A program made the position numbers and the translations under genes. The notes under the pieces are model-generated. The model saw nothing but the letters and a program-made list of their open reading frames with translations, was not told where the DNA came from and ran no database searches. A stretch of 64,000 nt of DNA from Ascaphus truei (Eukaryota; Chordata; Amphibia; Anura; Ascaphidae): NCBI GenBank assembly GCA_036426205.1, contig WSYH01000842.1, positions 95,161-159,160 of the forward strand. Reading direction: 5' to 3'. Positions 55,360 to 64,000 of the stretch are shown piece by piece (positions within the stretch are counted from its first letter, which is position 1; every line of letters starts with the position of its first letter).

Positions 55360-55905
55360 AATGCTCAGTCTCTCAGACCTGGTCAGGGTGCTGGGTCAGT
55401 GCAGGCTGGGCTCAGTCTCTCAGACTTGGTCAGGGTGCAGGCTGGGCTCAGTCTCTCAGACCTGGTCAGGGTGCTGGGTCAGTGCACGCCGAGCTCATTG
55501 TCTCAGACCTGGTCAGGGTGCTGGGTGGGTGCAGGCTGGGCTCAGTCTCTCAGACCTGGTCAGGGTGCTGGGTCAGTGCAGGCTGTGCTCAGTCTCTCAT
55601 ACCTGGTCAGGGTGCTGGGTCAGTTCAGGCTGGGCTTAGTCTCTCAGACCTGGACAGGTTGCTGGGTCAGTTCAGGCTGGGCTTAGTCTCTCAGACCTGG
55701 TCAGGGTGCTGGGTCAGTTCAGGCTGGGCTTAGTCTCTCAGACCTGGTCAGGGTGCTGGGTCAGTGCAGGCCGAGCTCATTCTCTCATACCTGGTCAGGG
55801 TGCAGGCTGGGCTTTGTCTCTCAGACCTGGTCAGGGTGTTGGGTTCGTGCAGGCTGGGCTCAGTCTCAGACTTAGTCAGGGTCCTGGGTGGGTGCAGGCT
55901 GGGCG
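55360..55905 (+). repeat. Minisatellite, about 45-bp unit (TCTCAGACCTGGTCAGGGTG...)
   Basis: About 12 units of TCTCAGACCTGGTCAGGGTG followed by CTGGGTCAGTGCAGGCTGGG CTCAG, with T/C and GCA/TCA variants. Two shortened units lack the CTGGGTCAGTG part. Confidence 0.92.
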
Positions 55906-56315
55906 AGGGCCTTTGGTGCCCATGGCCATAGGTGTAAGTCCAGGGACCATCCAGAGGTTGAAGGGACAGAGAGTTATTGCTGTCTCCCTCTCCAAAGACT
56001 CAACGTCAAATGAGATTGTGGGTCATGTGACGCTATGTGACCCCATCACATCATTTGACGCGTGTTGCCATGGCGACGCGCGCCGAAGACCCGGCAGAGA
56101 ACAGGTGAGTTACAGAGGCCTCACGCCTCCCTAGGCATTTAATTTAAATGCCGTGGGGAAGAGTGCGGGCCCTTTGTAACCGCCCGCGCCCACCCTAGAA
56201 ATTCTCGCCCCCCAGTATTAAGCCATAATAAAATATCTCGTATTAATGAGGAGAGTCATTCTACTAATTTTTCCACATTCGTACATTTGTCAGATCAGAT
56301 CAAAGACAACAATCA

Positions 56316-56330
56316 TCAGCAGCAGTCAGC

Positions 56331-56364
<34 letters not shown>

Positions 56365-56370
56365 GCAGCA
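56316..56370. repeat. (CAG)n microsatellite
   Basis: About 18 CAG units interrupted by TCAG and TAG, ending against the PLE relic. It is not in any frame I can assign to a gene. Confidence 0.9.
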
Positions 56371-56374
56371 TATA

Positions 56375-56760
56375 TCGATCTCGCTTTGTAAGAATGTCGC
56401 CTCTTTTTCAGCACCTGGAATAGTTTTATGAATGTGTTCAATACCCATAATCTTTAACGATGCAACTGAATATTTGAAATCCACACATTGTCTAATTAGT
56501 GCCGTGTCTTCTGAGCCAGGATTAATCTTGCTTTTATGTTCTATGAATCTGTTTTTTCCAAATAAACTAATCCACACGGACATTTAATTCTATAGACTAC
56601 ATTGGTGCTAGTGCGTGTTATTCTACTTTTAATCTCAAACTTTTTGCCAAACTTCATGAACCCCTCTCCCTGTAAATCCTCTTCATATAGTGAGATAGCA
56701 AAGCATAAGCCACTGTTTAATGTGTCAGCCCCATAGGATAGAAGCAGTGTCTGCATGATA
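56375..56760 (-). pseudogene. PLE relic: GIY-YIG domain
   Basis: On the - strand, STNVVYRIKCPCGLVYLEKT is followed after a frameshift by RFIEHKSKINPGSEDTALIR and IEHIHKTIPGAEKEATFLQS. It is the 5'-truncated endonuclease part of a PLE related to the one at 48-51.5 kb. Confidence 0.8.
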
Positions 56761-57849
56761 ACTCCCCTGCAATAAAGGCTTAGTGTGCCTACCGTGTGGT
56801 CACTCACCCTCACCTAACAAACGGAGTTGACACAGTTTTGTGGAAGTTAAATTGGTCACAGCTTTATTGTTTTAACAATACTTGAAAATAACTGTCGGCC
56901 ATAATCTTAGTCCTTTGTCATCCCTATTCTCGGTATCTTCCGGTGGGAGGAGCCCTTCTCCAACCGTCCTAATCCACTGTCCACCGGGAGAGACACTCTC
57001 GGCCGCCACCGGGAGATTTTTCTCAACCGCCACGTCATCGGCTCACCATAGGTCCCCCCTATCATGGCCGCCTGGGCCTACCCACATAGGTTAGAACCCA
57101 GCTACCTAAGATTGGTGCCAGGGGTACAGCGCCCGACCGCCTGCGTCGGCGCCTCCAGCCCGCACAATCTTTTCAGGGGGACCGTTACCTGGGGCCCATC
57201 CGCATCGGGTGGAGCCCATTTCGGGTCTTTACGGTGTCCCTACGATGACTGGCCTGACCGTTCCGCCGAAGCTGTGATGATGGATCTGATAACAGATTCA
57301 TAAGATACGGTTAGACATAGCACAACACAACATTACATTCTCACTGGGATGGGTGGGAAAACCAAATCAATGAGGAGCTACTAGCCAGCGCCGGGTTTAA
57401 ATAGCCCGCGCGATTACCCGCCCTCCCCCTGTTGGCGTGCGGTTGCGGATCTAACAAACCTCGTGATGGAAGGAGGGGGGAAGGAAAGCAAGCAACCGCA
57501 TGTACCCCCTAGAGGCACAGCAGCCCTTATGTCGGTGACGGCCCCATACTGGGACCTCTCACTTTCTTTCTCACAGTTTGTTCCATTGGTGCTGCAGGAG
57601 CGGGCGTCTCCGAAGGAAAGTATGAGGAAAGCACAGCTCCTTGGAACACCAGCCCCGGTTACCTGCACATAAAGCAGCCGGTCCAGTTGCTCCTCGTCCT
57701 GCTGCAGCCACACACAGTAGGGGGGATATATACACAGTAAGGGGGTTATAGATATAGAGTAGTGGTGAGTATACACACGGAGCAGCCGTACCCCACTACA
57801 GCCACAAGCAGATACTTCCCATCCCACAGCATGGCGGCAGCAAGGGCTG
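56761..57849. other. Intergenic sequence, nothing recognised
   Basis: GC-rich between 56940 and 57300. One longer - strand frame here joins minisatellite-derived sequence and shows no domain. I do not support a gene. Confidence 0.4.
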
Positions 57850-58445
57850 TGAGGTGAAACCAGGGGACAGGAGGCTCCAGGGACTGTCTGCGTGGTGAGA
57901 GCGGGGGGCCGGCGGCTCGGTGCGGTGAGAGCAGGGGACAGGCGGCTCAGGACTGTCTGTTGGTGGAGAGCGGGGGGCCGGCGGCTCGGTGCGGTGAGAG
58001 CGGGGGACCGGCGGCTCGGTGCGGTGAGAGCGGGGGACCGGCGGCGCGGTGCGGTGAGAGCAGGGGACAGGAGGCTCCAGGGACTGTCTGCGTGGTGAGA
58101 GCGGGGGGGCGGCGGCTCGGTGCGGTGAGAGCAGGGGACAGGAGGCTCCAGGGACTGTCTGCGTGGTGAGAGCGGGGGGCCGGCGGCTCGGTGCGGTGAG
58201 AGCGGGGGGCCGGCGGCTCGGTGCGGTGAGAGCGGGGGACAGGAGGCTCCAGGGACTGTCTGCGTGGTGAGAGCGGGGGGGCGGCGGCTCGGTGCGGTGA
58301 GAGCAGGGGACAGGAGGCTCCAGGGACTGTCTGCGTGGTGAGAGCGGGGGGCCGGCGGCTCGGTGCGGTGAGAGCGGGGGGCCGGCGGCTCGGTGCGGTG
58401 AGAGCGGGGGGCCGGCGGCTCGGTGCGGTGAGAGCAGGGGACAGG
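57850..58445 (+). repeat. Minisatellite, 29-30-bp unit (GGTGAGAGCGGGGGGCCGGC...)
   Basis: About 20 units of GGTGAGAGCGGGGGGCCGGC GGCTCGGTGC, alternating in a higher-order pattern with GCAGGGGACAGGAGGCTCCA GGGACTGTCTGCGT units. Proline- and arginine-rich frames on both strands are artefacts of the array. Confidence 0.92.
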
Positions 58446-58504
58446 CTGCATATATACATATACACCCGTACGGACCCAAACATCGGGCTTTTGTTTGCAC
58501 TCTG

Positions 58505-58585
58505 TAAATAACAAAACACAAAGGGAGCCCAGAGCTACATCCAATATGACAAAAATACACCGTGAAATACATATATATATATTAC
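58505..58585. repeat. Half copy of the 6920-7660 inverted-repeat element
   Basis: ACAAAGGGAGCCCAGAGCTA and CATCCAATATGACAAAAATA match the left arm at 6940-6985, again followed by a (TA)n run. Confidence 0.75.
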
Positions 58586-59721
58586 AAAACAAGAAGACAG
58601 CGCGGCTCCCATAGCATAATACTGTACATAACATGTTTATTTGTAGCCCAATACACAGATTACGGCCACTCACAATGTTAATATGATATCAAGGTTACCA
58701 GGGTATTGTAATTTAACCGCTCATCCTCGTATAGAATTAGTAATGAAATAAGGTCGTAATAACAGGGTGCATGAGGATAATGAAGGAGCACACACAATGT
58801 ATCCAAAGGGATAGAAAGATTCCTCTTATTGCACTCTCTATTATATCTTTTTAACAAAACCATTTTTTGCCATAAGGGCTCTTAAATCGGTACAGACTAT
58901 TAAAACCAAACAATAAAAACATTTTATTACATCAAAAAAATCTAATAAGTGATTCTGTGAGTTATATACAGTGATAAAGGTTTAAAAAGTCCTCTCACAA
59001 GGGGTTGAGTGATGAGACTCTATATTTATATTTCAGACTATCAAAACACATCAAATATGTGTGTCTGTTGATGTGGGTCACTGACAACTCAGTAAGTATC
59101 AAATAATGTACAGTATATAAATATACTAGGCTCTGTATACTCTAATATGATAGCATATCGTTGTGCACTTCTAACTAATAAATATCAAGATCACAAGATG
59201 GAAAGGTACATATTTATGTAACATAAGGGAATTGTAGGTTTTACTATCAAAAATATCCAAATGGCTGATAGCCTCAGATTTCAGAATTAATTTCCATGGA
59301 TACTTTAGAGACCATTTCACCCCATACAGAGTATGTACATTGTGCCCTTATAGTAGGGTGTAACCATTTATGATCTATTAATATCTTATTTTCTCTATGA
59401 GGCTAGCTCAAACGGAGAAAGGGTTTGGTAACACGTTTATACAATATATTTGAAAGTGTCTGTCCAAGAGGTAGCGATATTAAGCCCCATTAGAATGTAT
59501 TTCTTGGGGCAATATGGCGCAGAACACTTGTAGTTTCAGCAGACTTTAAGTGCACAAAATACCTAGTGGTAACATAAAGGTCACGGCGGACCTATACATA
59601 GTAGCCCAAATCAGATTCAAAAGTCACAGCGGACCACAATAACATTCAGGGCTTGCTATACCATTGGCACGATATGCAGTTTCTCTAAAGTTTAGGGAGT
59701 GTGGTGCGTAGCACCAGTACA
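58586..59721. other. AT-rich intergenic sequence, nothing recognised
   Basis: Low GC with no long frame. I see no clear repeat borders. It may be PLE-derived, since it adjoins the hairpin element at 59722. Confidence 0.4.
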
Positions 59722-59863
59722 CCGGCCGTGTTCCTGGAACTGAGGTGTCGCCCCCTGTGATGTCGGACTCGCCGTATGACGCGTTTCCCGTGTTAGACAC
59801 GCTTCTTCAGATAGGAGGAGTCTGACGTCACAGGGGGCCGACACCTCAGTTCCAGGAACACGG
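59722..59863. mobile_element. Hairpin element enclosing a hammerhead-like motif
   Basis: CCGTGTTCCTGGAACTGAGG TGTCGCCCCC at 59722 and its complement to 59863 form arms of about 40 bases. In the loop region the - strand reads CTGAAGAAG, CGTG stem, TCTAA loop, CACG, GGAAACGCG (59779-59810). Confidence 0.65.
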
Positions 59864-60024
59864 TTACGCGCGCCATGCTCCAGCTCTTGCGGGCTGACGG
59901 GCTTGTGTGATTGGACACACCTGGAGCATAGTGCAGTATGGGTATGTTTTGATTTTTTGGCGCGAATTATCCTGTGCAAGGTTGTGTATAAATTATCTGT
60001 GTGTATTCAGTACAAGGTAACTCC

Positions 60025-60054
60025 TTGATAAAGTGCCTCACGGCACGAAATGCG
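60025..60054 (+). ncRNA. Hammerhead-like hairpin
   Basis: TTGATAAAG, TGCC stem, TCAC loop, GGCA, CGAAATGCG. Same layout as the PLE termini. Confidence 0.4.
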
Positions 60055-60299
60055 TACGAGAGCTGTACTCTGCCATTTTTTAATGCAGCCTGAATAAATA
60101 GTTTCTTTCTGTCAGACCTATTATATTCAGTGTTTTTATTGTTTGAGTGTCCCATCCCCATCACCCCTTCTCTAAGCAGATGTACAATCATTTGAACAAT
60201 TATTATAGTGTTCCAGCACCGGTGTGTAACCTCTCAAGTAATCAATCAATTAAACATTGGGCTATTTAGGAATCACACCAAAGACTGCACATTTGTCCC

Positions 60300-60330
60300 C
60301 TGAGGAAGTCGCATGTCGCGACGAAACGCG
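60300..60330 (+). ncRNA. Hammerhead-like hairpin
   Basis: CTGAGGAAG, TCGC stem, ATGTC loop, GCGA, CGAAACGCG. The CTGANGA and GAAAC core boxes are present, with one extra A before the stem. Confidence 0.45.
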
Positions 60331-61309
60331 TAGGGCAAAGTTAAGGACACTTTTTCCCATTGTGGACTTTCACACTCTACTCCAAGTGCACTGCCAGTGT
60401 TGAGGATACCTACTAGCATTTTCCCGTGACCATTTGGGTATGGTACATTGTATGCTGTAAGTTCTATACCTCCAGGACTGGTATCGCGAGACTTCAACCA
60501 GGAAGTGAACCAGTGTGGACGCACACTCCTGGCTCCGTGGCGGAGGTCCAGCGGTATCATCCCATGTAACGGAGTAACGGAGTAACGGGTGAAGTTCTGG
60601 TTACACAGTGAGTTCAGGGGGCTAGGCGGAACCCCTAGGACCGCTCCACTGAACCCTGGTTGGGAATCACTGCCCTATCCATTTACTTATGGTATTTCAT
60701 AGGCTGTGTGGGAGGGAAGGGGTTAATAGCATGTGCACTGCATGAGGGATACTCAGGAATTACTGGAATACAAAGAAAACAAAAGCGCAGACGCACATAG
60801 TGAAGTAGATAAAAAATATATGTATATATTATTAGGGTAAGATATCTGCGTACATCAGATCAAACAGTATTCAGCATTTCATGTGTATTGACATGGGTTA
60901 CCCGACGTCACACCGCCACATCCAGACCGCAGGAATTCCACTTTGCTGTCTTATGGAAGATCTCAGCCTAGGAGCACACCACCACGATGCTTGGGGAACA
61001 CCCTCCGCTCGTCTGCAGGTTGCAGGTAAGGATCCTTTGCAGGTCAGGGCCGTTGAAAGACCGCCTATTCGTCCGGCTTGCCGCCGATGGGACGCCCTCA
61101 GGGGTCAAAACTGTTAGGTTCACCGCCGGGCTAGTTCGTCACGTGTCCCGTATGAACTTCACGACCGGCCGTACAGTGAGGACGGCCGTAAAGGAGGATA
61201 TCGCGTCACTTCAGTAGTGCCGAGTCCAACAGATTTTGAAAGACTCCAAGCTAATATCAGCACGCAGATAGTGAATAAAATATTCTTGAGAGCTGTATAA
61301 TCTATCCAA
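60331..61309. other. Repeat-derived sequence, nothing coding
   Basis: No gene is recognised. Its position between hammerhead-like hairpins suggests fragments of several PLE termini. Confidence 0.4.
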
Positions 61310-61339
61310 CGCGTTTCGTAGCGTAAGCTACTTCATCAG
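61310..61339 (-). ncRNA. Hammerhead-like hairpin near PLE 3' end
   Basis: On the - strand: CTGATGAAG, TAGC stem, TTAC loop, GCTA, CGAAACGCG. This is the closest copy here to the canonical CTGATGA...GAAAC hammerhead core. It lies about 180 bases beyond the 3' tail of the PLE copy at 61517. Confidence 0.5.
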
Positions 61340-61516
61340 GGATATTAGATTAATGATGTACAAACATATAAATAACCTATGGCCACATCTGATAGGTCAA
61401 GCAGGTAGCATAATAAACCAATCAGATTTGTACTAAGCAGCATCCCACATATGTGGGTATATTCAGGTCATTAAGAACCTCCATGCTTCTAAGATTTAAC
61501 CCCATCAGGTGTGGTC

Positions 61517-62700
61517 AGGATATTGTTTAAAAATACACTTTTATTTAACAAATAGCACATAAAAAATAACAATATAGATATATATATAGAAAAACACCAA
61601 TATAATCAATAGAGGTATATATGGCTCTGAAATAAAACAGACAATCAGTTAGTGCCTTGTCAAGGAGAATAAAACAAATGTTGATAGTATAACGGATGTT
61701 TACATTAAACCAGTTCCAGATCTTGTACAATAATTTAGTCAGACAAAACACTGAAAATTGATCTTATGGACACATTATTTAATACAGACACCATAGGTCT
61801 ATATTCTCATTTAGACCATTAATACCTAAAGTTTCAAGTTTTTGTATCCAGTATGTTTCCTGAACCGGAACATCCTTTAGTCTGTCACCTCCTCGTCTAC
61901 TCCGAGGTATATATTTAATCCCTGTAAAGGTTAGGGATGAGGGATCTTTATTCTGATGGGTAGAATAATGGCGACTTACGCTGTGAGTCTGTAGGGCATT
62001 CTTTATATTTCTCACATGTTCTTGTATGCAGAGTTTAAGACTGCGCTTCGTGCGGCCTACATATTGCAGGCCGCACGGACACTCTAATAAATACACTACA
62101 AAACTGGTGTTACAGTTTATCAAATCTGTGATATTGTACAATTTCTGATTTTTATTCGACTTGAATGTTTTTCTTTCAGGATGAAGAAATCTACAGGTAC
62201 AACACCTTCCACACGGAAAATTTCCTACTGCCTTGTTGCCCAACCAGGATTGTCCGAATTTGGGATCCACATATTTCCCAATGTCGCTTGGGGCTAACGC
62301 ATCCTTCAAGCTACGTGCCTTCCTATAGATAAACCTGGGAGATGCACTAATATGACCACTTAGAATTGGATCTGTTGAAATGATTCCCCAGTGTTTTTTA
62401 ATGACCCCCTCTATCTGTCTGTGCATTGAATTATAATTGGTAATAAAAGGAACTACTATTTTATCACCATTTACATTAGTTGCTATCTTCTTCTTGGGTA
62501 TCAGCATTTTACCACGGTCCATCTTCCTAACTTTCTCTAGTTCTAACATAAGTTGTTTATAATCATATCCCCTTTCCATAAATCTCAATAAAATAAATTG
62601 TGCTTGTTGCTCAAAATCGGCTTCGTTACTGCAATTCCTCTTAATTCTCATAAATTGGCCTCCAGGTATATTACTTATCCAAGATTTTTTATGGTTATTG
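61517..62700 (-). mobile_element. 5'-truncated Penelope-like element copy
   Basis: It runs leftward from a sharp junction at 62700/62701. The 3' tail has AATAAA on the - strand (TTTATT at 61540-61545). The whole 1184 bases repeat directly at 62701-63884; protein-level comparison shows no difference. Confidence 0.88.
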
Positions 62701-62756
62701 AGGATATTGTTTAAAAATACACTTTTATTTAACAAATAGCACATAAAAAATAACAA
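61779..62756 (-). pseudogene. PLE C-terminal ORF with GIY-YIG endonuclease (truncated copy)
   Basis: An open frame of 325 codons whose first 18 or so codons come from the neighbouring copy's 3' tail (MLFFMCYLLNKSVFLNNIL). After NNHKKSWISNIPGGQFMRIK come the PLE linker KKHWGIISTDP and PRFIYRKARSLKDAL, a cysteine cluster PCGRCCTCRFLHPE, and FVVYLLECPCGLQYVGRTKR (GIY-YIG box). The end is DVPVQETYWIQKLETLGING and LNE. The RT domain is missing, so the copy cannot move by itself. The intact frame suggests a recent insertion. Confidence 0.88.
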
Positions 62757-64000
62757 TATAGATATATATATAGAAAAACACCAATATAATCAATAGAGGT
62801 ATATATGGCTCTGAAATAAAACAGACAATCAGTTAGTGCCTTGTCAAGGAGAATAAAACAAATGTTGATAGTATAACGGATGTTTACATTAAACCAGTTC
62901 CAGATCTTGTACAATAATTTAGTCAGACAAAACACTGAAAATTGATCTTATGGACACATTATTTAATACAGACACCATAGGTCTATATTCTCATTTAGAC
63001 CATTAATACCTAAAGTTTCAAGTTTTTGTATCCAGTATGTTTCCTGAACCGGAACATCCTTTAGTCTGTCACCTCCTCGTCTACTCCGAGGTATATATTT
63101 AATCCCTGTAAAGGTTAGGGATGAGGGATCTTTATTCTGATGGGTAGAATAATGGCGACTTACGCTGTGAGTCTGTAGGGCATTCTTTATATTTCTCACA
63201 TGTTCTTGTATGCAGAGTTTAAGACTGCGCTTCGTGCGGCCTACATATTGCAGGCCGCACGGACACTCTAATAAATACACTACAAAACTGGTGTTACAGT
63301 TTATCAAATCTGTGATATTGTACAATTTCTGATTTTTATTCGACTTGAATGTTTTTCTTTCAGGATGAAGAAATCTACAGGTACAACACCTTCCACACGG
63401 AAAATTTCCTACTGCCTTGTTGCCCAACCAGGATTGTCCGAATTTGGGATCCACATATTTCCCAATGTCGCTTGGGGCTAACGCATCCTTCAAGCTACGT
63501 GCCTTCCTATAGATAAACCTGGGAGATGCACTAATATGACCACTTAGAATTGGATCTGTTGAAATGATTCCCCAGTGTTTTTTAATGACCCCCTCTATCT
63601 GTCTGTGCATTGAATTATAATTGGTAATAAAAGGAACTACTATTTTATCACCATTTACATTAGTTGCTATCTTCTTCTTGGGTATCAGCATTTTACCACG
63701 GTCCATCTTCCTAACTTTCTCTAGTTCTAACATAAGTTGTTTATAATCATATCCCCTTTCCATAAATCTCAATAAAATAAATTGTGCTTGTTGCTCAAAA
63801 TCGGCTTCGTTACTGCAATTCCTCTTAATTCTCATAAATTGGCCTCCAGGTATATTACTTATCCAAGATTTTTTATGGTTATTGGAGGCCAATAAGAGGT
63901 TATTTGTATCGACCTTCTTGAAGAACGTGGATGTAGTAACACCCTCTTCTTCTGACGCTGTTAAGTTCAGATCCAAATAGCTGACACTCTCTGTGTGTGT
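62701..64000 (-). mobile_element. Second Penelope-like element copy, continuing past the window
   Basis: Same 3' tail and endonuclease part as the first copy, offset by 1184 bases. After 63884 it extends into coding sequence absent from the first copy and runs to the window edge, so it may be longer or complete. Confidence 0.88.
62963..63976 (-). CDS. PLE ORF, C-terminal part with GIY-YIG endonuclease
   Basis: An open frame of 337 codons, identical to the first copy from NNHKKSW onward and preceded by DLNLTASEEEGVTTSTFFKK. PLE proteins have an N-terminal RT and a C-terminal GIY-YIG nuclease; here only the part after the RT is within the window. The methionine at 63976 is probably internal, because the frame may continue beyond the edge. 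CxxCCxC and CPCGLQYVGRT are the diagnostic residues. Confidence 0.85.
   Translation of the reverse strand: MDLNLTASEEEGVTTSTFFKKVDTNNLLLASNNHKKSWISNIPGGQFMRIKRNCSNEADFEQQAQFILLRFMERGYDYKQLMLELEKVRKMDRGKMLIPKKKIATNVNGDKIVVPFITNYNSMHRQIEGVIKKHWGIISTDPILSGHISASPRFIYRKARSLKDALAPSDIGKYVDPKFGQSWLGNKAVGNFPCGRCCTCRFLHPERKTFKSNKNQKLYNITDLINCNTSFVVYLLECPCGLQYVGRTKRSLKLCIQEHVRNIKNALQTHSVSRHYSTHQNKDPSSLTFTGIKYIPRSRRGGDRLKDVPVQETYWIQKLETLGINGLNENIDLWCLY

Noticed and set aside
57414..58673. A 419-codon - strand frame rich in arginine, proline and serine
   Set aside because: Most of it is the 57850-58445 minisatellite read through; the ends show no domain and no splice or promoter context.

Overview
The window is vertebrate nuclear DNA, probably from an amphibian and most likely a frog. 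Short coding exons with GT/AG borders lie in repeat-rich introns. The repeats are a CR1/L2-clade LINE, several Penelope-like retroelements (PLEs), a dense family of palindromic MITE-like elements, and many minisatellites. The taxon is inferred from repeat style, not from a database match.

The only cellular gene I can support is the 3' end of a VPS13 lipid-transfer protein gene on the + strand, best matched to VPS13C (VPS13A is the alternative). Phase-consistent exons run from base 1 to 13674. They encode the end of the adaptor-binding (SHR-BD/VAB) region and the start of the conserved C-terminal ATG2-C-like region. The downstream exons appear three times: block A, inverted (about 14972-24928); block B, direct and error-rich (24929-about 33220); and block C, direct and mostly clean (35552-46726). 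The stop-codon exon is at 46815-46913 and a poly(A) signal at 47358. Exons for the C-terminal PH-like region were not found between 42273 and 46815.

Blocks A and B form a foldback palindrome set inside a minisatellite just upstream of one exon. B is full of small indels and decays before it stops. Three runs of N sit inside minisatellites. This looks more like misassembled or unpolished long-read sequence than a clean biological duplication, but the sequence alone cannot settle it.

From about 47.4 kb to the end I see no cellular gene. This part holds a roughly 3.5 kb PLE with terminal inverted repeats (48075-51571), a PLE relic (56.4-56.8 kb), three large minisatellites, several hairpins resembling hammerhead ribozymes, and a head-to-tail pair of another PLE family (61517-64000) running off the edge.

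The most interesting signals are: (1) a minisatellite whose unit contains the splice acceptor of the neighbouring VPS13 exon, giving many decoy acceptors; (2) the recurring YTGAnRAAG-stem-loop-GAAAYG hairpin in at least six unlike repeat contexts; (3) a 1.75 kb minisatellite that flips orientation inside an intron; and (4) the inverted/direct triplication of the gene's end.
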